Translations under genes and position numbers: made by a program
NCBI GenBank assembly: GCA_964417895.1
Contig: CAYQJS010000041.1
Location: forward strand, 1-52,871
Reading direction: 5' to 3'
DNA length: 52,871 bases
Source: CAYQJS01 sp964417895
Lineage (GTDB): Bacteria > Chloroflexota > UBA6077 > SHYK01
Part shown: piece after piece, positions 8,414 to 17,595 of the stretch
Position numbering within the stretch: position 1 is the first letter of the stretch
How the letters are laid out: each line of letters starts with the position of its first letter
The notes under the pieces: model-generated
Seen by the model: the letters and a program-made list of their open reading frames with translations, nothing else
What the model was told of the DNA's origin: nothing
The model's database searches: none

Positions 8414-10645
8414 ATGGCTCTCGCTGCTCCGGCTTTCTCGGTTATCTCCCGCCCGATACCGCGCGTGGAGGGGCTCGACAAAATCACCGGCTCCGCGCCC
8501 TACTACGTCGATATCGTCCTGCCCAACACGCTCTGGGCAAAAAACGTGCGGAGCCCGGTGCCGCACGCGCGTATCGTCGCGATCGACGTGTCCCGAGCCC
8601 TACACGTGCCAGGCGTTCAGGCCGTGCTCACGGCGACGGACATCCCCTTCAAGCGGATCGGTCGCCGCCTCCAAGACACGCCGATTCTTGCGAAGGATCG
8701 CGTGCTCTATGTCGGCGAGCGCGTGGCGGTCGTCGCGGCTGAGAGTCTCGAGGCCGCTGAGGAGGGCTGCCTCCTCGTCGACGTCGAGTACGAGGAGTTG
8801 CCCGCCGTTTTCGATCCGCTCCAGGCGATGGAACCGGATGCGCCGCTGCTCCATCCCGAACTGCGCTCGTACGCGGGATTCCCAGAATACGTCCCAGAGG
8901 AATGGCGCAACGTGCACGCCCGAGCTGAGATCAACCGCGGCGACGTGGAGGAAGGGTTCGCCAGAGCCGACCTTGTGCTAGAGCACACCTTTCGCACGGG
9001 CACGATGCACCAGGGATTCCTCGAGCCCTACGCCACCGTTGCCAATATCGCCGACGACGGGCGCGCCGAGTTCTGGCACTCCGCGAAGGCCGTGTTCCGC
9101 AACAAAGACGAGATGTCGCGGATCATCGATCTGCCGCCCGAGCAGATCCACTTTCACCAGGTGCACATGGGCGGCGACTTCGGCGGTAAGGGCGCGCCCG
9201 GCGATGCGCCCGCCGCCTACTACCTGGCGAAGATGACCGGCCGCCCGATCAAGTTCGTGACGACCAGCTCCGAGGAGCTGACGGCGGGCACGCCTCGCCA
9301 TCCGTCGTTCTGTCGCATAAAGTCGGGCGTGATGCGGGACGGTACGCTGGTCGCGCGCGACGTCTTCATCGTCTACAACAGCGGCGCCTACGGCGGCTTT
9401 CGCCCCAACGTGATGGACGGCATGCTGCCCGGTGGCGCCCAGGCCGGCACGCTCTATCCGTGTCCCAACCTGCGCCTGGACGGCCGCATGGTCTATACCA
9501 ATGAGGTCCCGCGCACCTACATGCGGTCGCCGGGCCAGCCCCAGGCGGTGTACTCCGTCGAGGCGCACATGGACCTGTTGGCGGGCGAGATCGGCATGGA
9601 CCGGCTCGAATTCCGCCTGAAGAACGCGCCGCGCAAGCCCGACGGCAGCGAGTCACCCGCGCCGGCGCTGCTGAGCGCCGCGGCCGAGGCCGTCGGTTGG
9701 GGGACGCCGAAGCGGCCGTTCGTCGGCAGAGGGCTGGGCCTCGCCCAGCGGAATATGGGCGGCGGCCCCGGGTCCTCAGACCTCACGGTCAATCCCGACG
9801 GCACGGTGACCGCGATTACCGCCGCGCCCGACGTGGGGACCGGCACGCTGACGGTGGTTGGCGCGGTCGTCGCGGAGAGCCTGGGTATTCCGATCGAGGC
9901 TGTGCACGTGGTGCACGGCGACACCGACTCCTTCCCCAATGACACCGAGGCTGGTGCCAGCCGTATGACGAACGCGGCTGGCCACGCGACGATCGCCGCC
10001 ACCGACAAGTTGAAGGAGCAGCTCGCTCCGCTGGCGGCGGTCATGCTGGGTACCGAGTCGGCGACCTGGACGAACGGCGGGTGGGAGGCTCCCGACGGCC
10101 GCTTCGTCTCTTTCCACGATCTCGCGGGGGAGATGATCGGCCCGGGCGATCCGGCCGGCCACGTGAATGTGACCATCACCGTACCGGGCGGGACCGAGCC
10201 GGAGCGCTCGGCCCAGGCTGCTGAGGTAGAGGTGGACCCCGAGACCGGCGAGGTTCGCGTGCTGCGGCTCGCCAGCGCACAGGCCGTGGGCACGATCATC
10301 AACGAGACGGCGCACCAGGGCCAGATCGAGGGGTGCGTGGTGCAGGGCTACGGCTATGCTCTGACGGAAGAGCTGGTCATCGAGGAGGGGCGCGTGAGGA
10401 CCGTGCACCTGGGGGACTACAAGCTTCCCACCATGCCCGACGTGCCGCCGCTCACGACCATCAACCTGCCTTTCCATGGCGAGGGGCCCTTTGGCGCGCA
10501 AGCCGTCGGCGAGACACCCGTCGTCCCGACACCCGCCGCCATCGCCAATGCGGTCGCCGACGCTATTGGCGTGCCGGTGACGCAACTGCCCCTGAGCGCC
10601 GAGCGTGTGCTGGAGCTGATTGACTCAAAGGGACGAGATTCGTAG
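8414..10645 (+). CDS. Xanthine dehydrogenase family Mo-binding subunit (stand-alone)
   Basis: The 743-aa protein is a second CoxL/XdhB-type large subunit. It has the hammerhead domain (about residues 20-125), the Mo-pterin motif GGDFGGKG (about 253), MRSPGQPQ (about 369), and the C-terminal catalytic-Glu loop GETPVVP (about 699). The ATG at 8414 has GGAGG six bases upstream; an in-frame ATG at 8333 lacks this. Neither a FAD nor an iron-sulfur subunit lies nearby, so its redox partners must be elsewhere unless it borrows those of the 76-4484 operon. It lies 121 bp inside MITE copy 1 and its neighbours are a minus-strand toxin-antitoxin pair. Only modestly similar to the first CoxL-like protein, so not a recent duplicate. 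Confidence 0.92.
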   Translation: MALAAPAFSVISRPIPRVEGLDKITGSAPYYVDIVLPNTLWAKNVRSPVPHARIVAIDVSRALHVPGVQAVLTATDIPFKRIGRRLQDTPILAKDRVLYVGERVAVVAAESLEAAEEGCLLVDVEYEELPAVFDPLQAMEPDAPLLHPELRSYAGFPEYVPEEWRNVHARAEINRGDVEEGFARADLVLEHTFRTGTMHQGFLEPYATVANIADDGRAEFWHSAKAVFRNKDEMSRIIDLPPEQIHFHQVHMGGDFGGKGAPGDAPAAYYLAKMTGRPIKFVTTSSEELTAGTPRHPSFCRIKSGVMRDGTLVARDVFIVYNSGAYGGFRPNVMDGMLPGGAQAGTLYPCPNLRLDGRMVYTNEVPRTYMRSPGQPQAVYSVEAHMDLLAGEIGMDRLEFRLKNAPRKPDGSESPAPALLSAAAEAVGWGTPKRPFVGRGLGLAQRNMGGGPGSSDLTVNPDGTVTAITAAPDVGTGTLTVVGAVVAESLGIPIEAVHVVHGDTDSFPNDTEAGASRMTNAAGHATIAATDKLKEQLAPLAAVMLGTESATWTNGGWEAPDGRFVSFHDLAGEMIGPGDPAGHVNVTITVPGGTEPERSAQAAEVEVDPETGEVRVLRLASAQAVGTIINETAHQGQIEGCVVQGYGYALTEELVIEEGRVRTVHLGDYKLPTMPDVPPLTTINLPFHGEGPFGAQAVGETPVVPTPAAIANAVADAIGVPVTQLPLSAERVLELIDSKGRDS

Positions 10646-10663
10646 AAGCCCGCGGACAGAGAG

Positions 10664-11029
10664 CTACTCGGGCTCCGGGACGACTTCACCCAGCGCGCGT
10701 CGCACGGCCCGGGTAACGCGTTCCAACAGCCCGGTCGACACACGGAGTCCCACGGGCCCATCCCCCAGAAACTCTCGGGCAATGGTCGTGATCTCTTCGC
10801 AAAAGAGGACACTGTCATGCAGGAGGCCGCCAACGCCCCGCTCAATCGGGATGTGCGTTGGGCCAAGCCGACCGACGGTGAAGATCGGAACAACGATGAC
10901 GTCGTCCATCATTCGGTTCCGCACGTCCTCGGAGACCACAAGCGCCGGGCGCGGCTGGTGCGGGTCGTCAGGCTGGCCCGGGGTGTAGACCGACCAGATC
11001 TCGCCGCGTCGCGGCGCCCGGCTCTCCAT
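10664..11029 (-). CDS. MazF/PemK-family endoribonuclease toxin
   Basis: The 121-aa protein has the MazF/PemK fold signature: RRGEIWSVYTPG at the N-terminus, RPALVVSEDVRN (about residues 27-38) and VIVVPIFT (about 44-51). Members cleave mRNA at short motifs. It is the second gene of a pair, three bases after the stop of the RHH antitoxin, so co-translation is likely. The pair sits between the stand-alone molybdenum hydroxylase and MITE copy 2. Target sequence cannot be predicted. Confidence 0.88.
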   Translation of the reverse strand: MESRAPRRGEIWSVYTPGQPDDPHQPRPALVVSEDVRNRMMDDVIVVPIFTVGRLGPTHIPIERGVGGLLHDSVLFCEEITTIAREFLGDGPVGLRVSTGLLERVTRAVRRALGEVVPEPE

Positions 11030-11032
11030 GGG

Positions 11033-11305
11033 CTAACGATGACGAAAGATACGTTCGGCTGATGCGTCCTGAATACGCCTCCAGGCTGCGCGTTCTTCAC
11101 GCTCGACAGCCGATGGTGGTACGCCGAACTGCTCCTCCATCTCTCCGTCTTGCTGTTGCGCCCACCAAAGCCGCAATGCCTCATCGATGACAGCACTGCG
11201 GTCGAGATCCGGATGCCGCCGAATGAACGCATCCACGGCACCGAGGATGGCAGGGTCCACGGTGGCTCCGATTTTGACTCTGCGTCGTTTCACTCGCTGC
11301 GCCAT
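11033..11305 (-). CDS. Ribbon-helix-helix antitoxin
   Basis: The 90-aa protein starts at the ATG at 11305 (MAQRVKRRRVKIGATVDP) and carries an N-terminal basic strand followed by two helices (DAFIRRHPDLDRSAVIDEALRL region), the CopG/Arc-type RHH fold, then an acidic C-terminal tail that would bind the toxin. It would repress its own operon. No strong ribosome site is visible. An in-frame extension to 11398 begins inside the MITE and is judged non-coding. Cognate toxin: 10664-11029. Confidence 0.8.
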   Translation of the reverse strand: MAQRVKRRRVKIGATVDPAILGAVDAFIRRHPDLDRSAVIDEALRLWWAQQQDGEMEEQFGVPPSAVEREERAAWRRIQDASAERIFRHR

Positions 11306-11381
11306 ATCACTGACATTGTAGCGGACAAAGTGTCGGACATACTGCCACCCGCCATGAGAACGGGCAGCACCGGGTATGGCT

Positions 11382-11608
11382 AGTACAGCGTCGCGCAAGT
11401 TCGTGACCCGGGCACTTCACCCTCTCCCCCACCCTCCCCCGTCGAGGGGGAGGGTGTTTCGCGCTCGTTCCCTCCCCGACGGGGGAGGGAGTTTCGCGCT
11501 CGTTCCCTCCCCCGTCGAGGGGGACGGAGTTTCGCGCTCGTTCCCTCCCCCCTAGCGGGGGAGGGTTGGGGAGAGGGGGGAGGTTACGAACTTCTGCGAT
11601 CTTGTACT
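11382..11608. mobile_element. MITE-like element, copy 2
   Basis: The outer ten bases are a perfect inverted repeat (GGCTAGTACA at 11378, TGTACTAGCC ending 11612), and the inverted similarity continues for about 28 bp. The interior is four family-A CCCTCCCCC/GGGGGAGGG palindromes separated by TTTCGCGCTCGTTCCC spacers. It is about 44 bp longer than copy 1, by repeat-unit gain. The right end overlaps the TAG stop of the vWA gene. Confidence 0.85.
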
Positions 11609-13700
11609 AGCCTGCCCTCCGACGGTTCTTCATGTAGTCGACGATGAGGTACTCGCCGAGGCGGCTAGGGTCGGCGAAGAAGATACGGCCGCTGTTGATC
11701 CTCGTCATGGCCTTGATGAACGAGGTGACGACGGGTTCGGTGTCCAGCATGAAGGTGTTGACGGTGATGCCTTCGCGCGTGCAACGGTTCACTTCCCTGA
11801 GCGTGTCATCCATCGCCTGGCGCATGCTCCAGCCACCGTCTGAGAAGCCGGACCACCCCCAGCCGGTGGAGTTGGCGTGTGGCTCGCCGTCCGTGATCAG
11901 GATGATCTGTCGCGTGCCTCCTTTTCGCTTTGCGAGCATCTCGCGCGCCACTCGGAACGCCTCCGGCAGATCGGTGCCTCGGGGGTCGATCCAATAGGTG
12001 TCGAGAAGCATGTGCGGCTCCAGCGGGAGCACGAAATACGAGAACGCGGCCACGTGCAGCGTATCCCTGGGGAACTTGGCGCGGATGAGGCTATCGAGAG
12101 CCAGCGCGACTCTGCGGCCGGCCTGAAAGCGCCCCCCGTGGAGCATGGAGTAGCTCATGTCCAGCATGATGACCGTGGAGCACTCGTTCAATGACGACGT
12201 CTGGTAGACCTCGAAATCGTCCGCGTTCAACCGGACCGGCGTGCCCCCACCCTTCCGGCGTAAGGCATTCATCACCGTGCCATATGTGTCGATGGCAAAC
12301 GCATCCCCGAACGCGTAGCGCTTTGTCTCGTCCAGCCGCTCGACGCCCCAACCCCACCGAGTGAGGGTGTGCTCACCCGCGAGGCCCCTGTCGATGTGGC
12401 CGAAGATGTCCTCGAGCGCGCGCTCGCCGATCTTCCGCATGGCACGAGGCGTGAGCGACCATCGATCGCCTTTGCGCTGGATAAAGCCTGCCTCCTCGAG
12501 CATCCGCACGAAGTCCTGCAGCTCTTCCGCCATGCGCCGCGCCTCGTCGCCGACGAGGCGTCCGATCTCGTCGCTGTCGATCCGGCTGGCGTCGTTGGTC
12601 TTCACCGCGTCCAGCAGCTCCTGCTCTAGCTCATCGAGCCCCTTCATGTCGCCCATGAGGCGCATCGCCTCATGGAGCGTCAGCGGCTCGTCTCCGACGA
12701 AAGGTAGGCCATCACCTCGGTCGTTCGGGAAGAGCCGGCCCATGTTCGCCATAAGGCGGGCGAGGTCTCGCTGGAGCTCGCCGTTCTGGAACAGTGGATC
12801 GAGCATCTGCTCGAGCTCGCGCCGCATGTCCGGCGTCATGGAGTCGAGTAGGGACTGCATCTGGGCCATCTGGCGATGGAGGTGCTCGGCCAGCTGATCG
12901 ACGTTTCCGATGTCCTTGGGGAAGAACTGGCCCCACTTTTCCATGAACTCCTCGAACCCCGAGTCGTCGCCGTGGCGGTGCTGCTCCAGGAGGTCATTCA
13001 GGTCGTGCACCATCTGCTGCATCTGGGCGAGGGTCTCGGGCGTCATCGCCCCGAGGCCCTGCTTCAAGCCCTGGAAGTAGTTTTCGAGCATCTGCTGCCG
13101 CAGCATGTCGATCAGCTCGTTGAACTGGCGTTGCGCGTCCTGGTCCATGAACTCGTAGTCCTGGAGGGTGTGGATCCGGCCACCTACACTCGGGGGCAGC
13201 GCGTCGAGCTGGTCCAGGCGTTTGCGCACCATGTTCTCCAGCATCTCCAACAGTCCCAGGTCTTCAGTCCCAGGTCCCAAGTCTGACCCCGGGCGATCCT
13301 CTTGCCCCTCCTCCGTTGCTTCTGGGGGTGACTTGGGACTTTGGACCTGGGACCTGGGACCTGCCCTTTCGCGGCCGGCGTCGAGGCGGCGCTGGATACC
13401 CGCCCGCTCGGCCTGAATCACCTGCTCCAGCCGCTCTTTGATGTCGTCCATGACGGAGTCCAGGTTGTACCGCTGCAGCTGCTGCTGCCGTCGCTGGCGC
13501 AGGAGCTCGAGGAGATCGCGCAACCCAGACATCCTGCGGCCGGACGGGAGATGTGCGCCGCGCTGCAGCATCTCGCGCATCGCCGACCGCAGGTCGCCAT
13601 CGTCGAGGAGCCTGTCTGCGAGGTGCTCCATCAGGTCACTTGCAGTGAAAGGATCCAGCTGTTGGGACCCATCCCAACGGGCGTACCGATAGATGGCCAT
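11607..13700 (-). CDS. von Willebrand factor A domain protein
   Basis: The 697-aa protein has a long helical, Gln/Glu/Leu-rich N-terminal half (likely coiled coil, about residues 40-420) and a C-terminal vWA domain with the MIDAS motif DMSYS (about 512), and TDGEP (about 600). It resembles the vWA proteins that act with MoxR-type AAA+ ATPases in metal insertion or complex assembly; no ATPase is adjacent. The ATG at 13700 has GGGAG six bases upstream; longer starts at 13718 and 13814 do not. A linker near residues 107-153 is encoded by an inverted pair of 7-bp-like repeats. The TAG stop lies in the terminal repeat of MITE copy 2, so the last residues may have been changed by the insertion. Confidence 0.88.
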   Translation of the reverse strand: MAIYRYARWDGSQQLDPFTASDLMEHLADRLLDDGDLRSAMREMLQRGAHLPSGRRMSGLRDLLELLRQRRQQQLQRYNLDSVMDDIKERLEQVIQAERAGIQRRLDAGRERAGPRSQVQSPKSPPEATEEGQEDRPGSDLGPGTEDLGLLEMLENMVRKRLDQLDALPPSVGGRIHTLQDYEFMDQDAQRQFNELIDMLRQQMLENYFQGLKQGLGAMTPETLAQMQQMVHDLNDLLEQHRHGDDSGFEEFMEKWGQFFPKDIGNVDQLAEHLHRQMAQMQSLLDSMTPDMRRELEQMLDPLFQNGELQRDLARLMANMGRLFPNDRGDGLPFVGDEPLTLHEAMRLMGDMKGLDELEQELLDAVKTNDASRIDSDEIGRLVGDEARRMAEELQDFVRMLEEAGFIQRKGDRWSLTPRAMRKIGERALEDIFGHIDRGLAGEHTLTRWGWGVERLDETKRYAFGDAFAIDTYGTVMNALRRKGGGTPVRLNADDFEVYQTSSLNECSTVIMLDMSYSMLHGGRFQAGRRVALALDSLIRAKFPRDTLHVAAFSYFVLPLEPHMLLDTYWIDPRGTDLPEAFRVAREMLAKRKGGTRQIILITDGEPHANSTGWGWSGFSDGGWSMRQAMDDTLREVNRCTREGITVNTFMLDTEPVVTSFIKAMTRINSGRIFFADPSRLGEYLIVDYMKNRRRAG
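13253..13365. repeat. Inverted heptamer-like arrays in the vWA gene
   Basis: CAGTCCCAGGTC/TTCAGTCCCAGGTCCCAAGTC on the left and GACTTGGGAC..GGACCTGGGACCTGGGACCTG on the right form inverted arrays with a period near 7 bp. They encode a low-complexity linker in the vWA protein. Confidence 0.65.
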
Positions 13701-13954
13701 GCGCAACTCCCGCGCCATTTCAGAGCACGATATCAGAGCCGGCGGAGCGGCGCTACGGGAGACGGGGTCTTGAATCAGATTGGACCGGGTTGGGATGGCA
13801 ATGAGCAAGCTCAAAGCTCACGGCGATCCCCCGCGAAAAAGAAGAGCTAAAATGCGCCACCCTGCCCCAGCACAAGCGGTTTCAGTGGACGCCTGGTCGA
13901 ACCGCAGCGAGCGCGGGGCAACAAGACCGGAGACCTCGCGGGAAGGAAGAACCG

Positions 13955-14827
13955 ATGACTGTGGCGGACAAAGTCGTCGTGATCACGGGCGCCGCCCGAG
14001 GGATGGGGCGGGCGTACGTACAGGGATTTCTGGAGAAGGGCGCCAGAGTCGCGGCCCTCGATCTGTCGTGGGTTCCTACCGGCGTCTCCGGCGATCGGGA
14101 TGACGCATTCGCGCGCGAGCTGCACGAGCGTGACGACGCCCTGCCGCTGACGTGCGACATCACGGACGTCGAACAAATTCAGAGCGCCTACGAAGCGATC
14201 ATCGAGAGGTTCGGGACCGTCGACGTCCTCATCAACAACGCGAGCCTCCGTCAGATCGACTTGTTCCCTCCAACCGGAGCCATCCTTACCCTGGACACCA
14301 AAGATTCCGACTTCGAAAAGATGTTCGCCGTCAGCGTCTTTGGGACGCTGAAGGTTACTCGTGCATTCATCCGGCCAATGCTGGAGAAACGGTCGGGAAG
14401 CGTGATCGTGGTCTCCAGCGGCGGCGGCATTCCGCGTCCCGACCCCGAGGGAGGCACGATGTCGCTTGCGGGCACCAGCCGCGAGCAACCCTACCAGGCC
14501 GCTAAGGCGGCCGTGACGGCCCTGTTTGGCTATCTCGCCACGGAGGTGAGGCCATACAACGTGGCCGTCAACGTAATCAATCCCGCATCAACCAAGACGA
14601 CTGGTTACGAGGAACGCGCACTCGCGCGTGCCGCCGCCGCTGGCAGCGAGTCCCAGAGGCCGGCGGGCGGCGGGGCTCGCCCGGCGAGACCCGAGCACGT
14701 GGTGCCCATCGCGCTTTACCTAGCAGAGCAGAACGCGACATCCGGGGTCTCTGGCAAGATTTTCAGCGTGATGCAGTGGAACGCCGCGAACGGCTTCGGC
14801 GGGCCGGAGGTCTGGGCCGCGGAATAG
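13955..14827 (+). CDS. SDR-family NAD(P)-dependent oxidoreductase
   Basis: The 290-aa protein is a classical short-chain dehydrogenase. It has the cofactor motif TGAARGMG (about residues 11-18), NNAS (about 93), and the catalytic YxxxK in QPYQAAK (about 178), preceded by the serine strand VVSSGGG. The loop between Ser and Tyr is longer than usual. The ATG follows GGAAGG. It is divergent from the vWA gene and monocistronic; nothing nearby fixes its substrate. Confidence 0.92.
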   Translation: MTVADKVVVITGAARGMGRAYVQGFLEKGARVAALDLSWVPTGVSGDRDDAFARELHERDDALPLTCDITDVEQIQSAYEAIIERFGTVDVLINNASLRQIDLFPPTGAILTLDTKDSDFEKMFAVSVFGTLKVTRAFIRPMLEKRSGSVIVVSSGGGIPRPDPEGGTMSLAGTSREQPYQAAKAAVTALFGYLATEVRPYNVAVNVINPASTKTTGYEERALARAAAAGSESQRPAGGGARPARPEHVVPIALYLAEQNATSGVSGKIFSVMQWNAANGFGGPEVWAAE

Positions 14828-15164
14828 GCTTTCAGGAGCGCTGCCGGGGGGTGACCGGTGCTTTCTGACCTCGTCGGTGGTAGTGAGGCCGAGCGTTCAG
14901 GATCCTTGGCCAGGGCGGAGAAAAGGGGGAAACGAACGCGTGGCTGGGCCGATGCCATGTGGGGACTGGCTGCCCCGGCCTCCCGATTCGCCTGGAGGCA
15001 CGCCGCTCGTTAGGGTGGCGGCAGTGATGATGGCGGTTCCGGTGGGCCGACCGACGCGGGCGTGACCGACACCGCGCCGCTTGTGAAACCAACCCCCCGC
15101 CGTGGGATACGGTACAGGTGCCGAGATGAGCGGGCCGGCTAATCAGAGCTAAACGAGCGAGAAC
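14828..15164. other. Gene-free stretch at left edge of low-GC island
   Basis: No coding region, RNA gene or repeat could be recognised in these 337 bases. Composition shifts here from the high-GC background towards the lower GC of the 15.2-18.4 kb island, so an insertion boundary may lie here; no direct repeat was found. Confidence 0.4.
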
Positions 15165-16253
15165 TTGACGCGCGGTGCACACTTCCCACAGCTCGGCGAT
15201 GAACTTCAGTGCCGCCTGGTAGACCAGCGTAGCTCCAATGAGTGGAGCGTCTCATGTTTCCTGATCGAAACCGCATGGACGGCCAGGCTGACGTCACGAA
15301 CAGGAAAGCTCTATACCGAGGGCGACGAAGCGGAATTCTGGGTCCACGGCCTCGATCCGCGTCAACAGCTAGTGCTCGTAAGCGACTCGGACTTTGGGCG
15401 ACTGCCGATCTCGGACCGTATGCGCCCGCGATATCTTCTCGCTCTTCGATCAGTGCTCCGGAGCACTTCCCCTCAAGAGCTGGCCTCCGTGCATCCGAGC
15501 GACTTGTCGGAAGCGAAGGGGATGTTCAACCGATGTATCCGGAAGGATCAGTGGGATTGGTTAACGGTCTACTCCGCGCTGGGTCGCCCCGACATCCAAT
15601 TTCTCCGTAGGGCAACGGATGCGGTCGGACTGCTCGCAAGTGCGCTAAGGCGGAACGATGGCGCTCTCCGGGATGCGTCCGTCGAGGCTGTCAAGCGTCT
15701 CGAGCTGGCGATCATGGTCGAACGAGCCTACCAGCGGATTGAGAGCAGTGCTCCGAGACTAGGAGCAGTGCTGGAGTTTCAGCCAATCCCGTCGGGCCCG
15801 AACGAGGAGGAGCGGCGCGACGAAGACCTGGCCGACGACTCATACATCCTCTCGCAGGTTGCGAGAGTGAAGCTAGACCGTGCGAACAGAGTACACAGAC
15901 AAACGCTGCAGAACCTAGCGGAATTTCTCTATGAGCACGGTCATCTAGTTCAGCGAAGCAAACTGATCGACGCTTTCTGCCACCTAAAGTCTGGACCGGC
16001 CATCTTCGAGATTAAGAGCATCACTCCTGAAAACGAACGTTCTCAATGCAGGGAGGCGCTTAGCCAACTTTACGAATACCGGTATCTGCACTCCCTGCCC
16101 GGTGCGACGCTCTGGCTCGTCTTGTCGGAAAGACCCCGACTAAGATGGCTCGTGGACTACTTGCGGGCCGATCGCGAAATCGGTGTGTTATGGATGGAGG
16201 AAGGACGTTTGGGCGGGCCGAGCTTCGGCTCGCTGCTGGATGGTGGCGGCTAG
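15165..16253 (+). CDS. Hypothetical protein with PD-(D/E)XK-nuclease-like C-terminus
   Basis: The 362-aa protein is not a family I can name. The N-terminal 75 residues (GDELQCRLVDQR...GDEAEFWVHG) look like a small beta-barrel (OB/S1-like) domain. The middle is helical. The C-terminus has LIDAF, then IFEIKS and QLYEYRYLH (about residues 268-305), a D-(x)n-ExK pattern followed by a QLxEY helix, which is typical of restriction-endonuclease-like proteins. The start is a TTG. GC and codon use are lower than in flanking catabolic genes, suggesting transfer. It is convergent with the TcmP-family/three-Cys pair, so the three may form a defence or DNA-processing island; that is inference. Confidence 0.6.
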   Translation: MTRGAHFPQLGDELQCRLVDQRSSNEWSVSCFLIETAWTARLTSRTGKLYTEGDEAEFWVHGLDPRQQLVLVSDSDFGRLPISDRMRPRYLLALRSVLRSTSPQELASVHPSDLSEAKGMFNRCIRKDQWDWLTVYSALGRPDIQFLRRATDAVGLLASALRRNDGALRDASVEAVKRLELAIMVERAYQRIESSAPRLGAVLEFQPIPSGPNEEERRDEDLADDSYILSQVARVKLDRANRVHRQTLQNLAEFLYEHGHLVQRSKLIDAFCHLKSGPAIFEIKSITPENERSQCREALSQLYEYRYLHSLPGATLWLVLSERPRLRWLVDYLRADREIGVLWMEEGRLGGPSFGSLLDGGG

Positions 16254-16614
16254 CGACAAGCTGCAAGCAAGGACCTCAAGCGAGTGCGGAAGGTGACCGC
16301 CCCGTTCCTGTGGCCGAATCTGTCTTGCGCACGGACGCCTCGATGGTCAGCAGCACAGGCGGCACGTTCTCGGAAACAAGGATTGGCGCGATTAATGCCC
16401 AACACGGCAAGAAGCTCGAGGCCAACCTTTATCCAGTTAAGGCTAACTTCACCGTCCGACAGAGCGTGTCCCACGAACATGATCGGAAAGTCGGTTCTGG
16501 TTAAGGACAGCACGGGCGTGAGAAAAGGTTAACCCACGATTCTGCGGGTGGCCCGAAAGGCTCTGCGTTCGGTAACACGATCTGGTCGTAGTGTCCGCGC
16601 CCGGGCACCCGTTC
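16254..16614. other. Gene-free stretch between convergent genes
   Basis: These 361 bases separate the nuclease-like gene from the TcmP-family gene. A short plus-strand frame (about 54 codons from 16343) and a minus-strand frame exist, but neither resembles a known family. It may be a decayed gene. Confidence 0.35.
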
Positions 16615-17595
16615 TCAAAGCAGTCCGGCGTTGGGGTTCCGTCGGGGTCTGGGCGGACGAGCGGCTGCCTCACGAGTGTACTTATCAAAGATCGAGTCGG
16701 TTATCCTTGCGGCGTTGGCGTTGTGGCTGGCGAGGAACAACGCATAGAGCGGCGCGTTGACAGAGTTCCTCATGATTACCGGCCGGCTTGTGTAGGGGAA
16801 CAGGCTGCGGACATCTGCGATGTAACGGTCTGCCAGTCGTTGCGCGTCGAGCCGATCCCGCATCGCGCGTACGTCTCCAAACAGGTCGGCGACGTGAAGG
16901 TACAGGCTTTCGACCCACTCGGTGTCCTTGAATAGCAGTTTCAGCCGCTCGCTCGAGGTAGGATCGGGTGCCTCGTCACGCGGCAGCAACCGGTTCACTC
17001 CCATGACTGGGAAGTTGATGAATAAATCGAGGGCCTTTGTGGCGGCGAGGACCTCGATGGTGGCCCAGTCCACCTGCAACCCGTACGGGTCAACAAAGAC
17101 AAATCCTCGTCTGTAGCTGTCATAGGTGATAGTCCGGGCAACATCTCGGGTCAGAAAGCGGTTGGCGTCGCCTGTGTGGAAATGAATATCAGATCGACCA
17201 CGCGTGTCGGCGTGGTTATGTAGTTCCGCGATCCTGGCCGATGAGAGATCGATGAACCAAAACTCATCGAACGGCGGCTCGCAGTCCAGAGCAACCAGTG
17301 GCGAGCCATCCACGTATTCGTCGACTTCGGGGTCGAAGTATTGGCCAGCACCGGCGAACGCGTCAATGAAGCTGGATCGCTTGAGCCAGGGCTGACGATG
17401 CATGATTCTGGTGTAAGCCTGCAGATACTTGCCCAGAAGATCAAGCTTGTCTCGCGACCAGGGCCGGATTGGTCGGCTCACTGCGGCCCCAGCCATGCAG
17501 TTGTGGTGCTCACCACGTCCATTGTTCCAGCCGTCAGCAGCAACTGGACTGCCCTTGCCTCCCACGCCCTTCGTGCGGCACCCGGGGGTACTCAT
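16615..17595 (-). CDS. tcmP: TcmP-family (three-Cys-motif partner) protein
   Basis: The core W-xRDKLDLLGKYLQAY ... FIDAFAGAGQY (about residues 45-85 from this start) matches the three-Cys-motif partner family, which resembles a nucleotide-binding/methyltransferase-like fold. A later acidic strand FVFVDPYGLQ is also conserved. The neighbour at 17534-18289 carries the three-Cys motif the family is named for, as expected. The start at 17595 has GGGAG eight bases upstream but overlaps the upstream gene by 62 bases; the ATG at 17496 lies closer to the conserved region. Molecular function is not established; the pair is found on mobile and defence-rich DNA. Confidence 0.8.
   Translation of the reverse strand: MSTPGCRTKGVGGKGSPVAADGWNNGRGEHHNCMAGAAVSRPIRPWSRDKLDLLGKYLQAYTRIMHRQPWLKRSSFIDAFAGAGQYFDPEVDEYVDGSPLVALDCEPPFDEFWFIDLSSARIAELHNHADTRGRSDIHFHTGDANRFLTRDVARTITYDSYRRGFVFVDPYGLQVDWATIEVLAATKALDLFINFPVMGVNRLLPRDEAPDPTSSERLKLLFKDTEWVESLYLHVADLFGDVRAMRDRLDAQRLADRYIADVRSLFPYTSRPVIMRNSVNAPLYALFLASHNANAARITDSIFDKYTREAAARPPRPRRNPNAGLL

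Noticed and set aside
11306..11398. N-terminal extension of the RHH antitoxin
   Set aside because: It starts inside the MITE end and is not part of the RHH fold; the ATG at 11305 is preferred.
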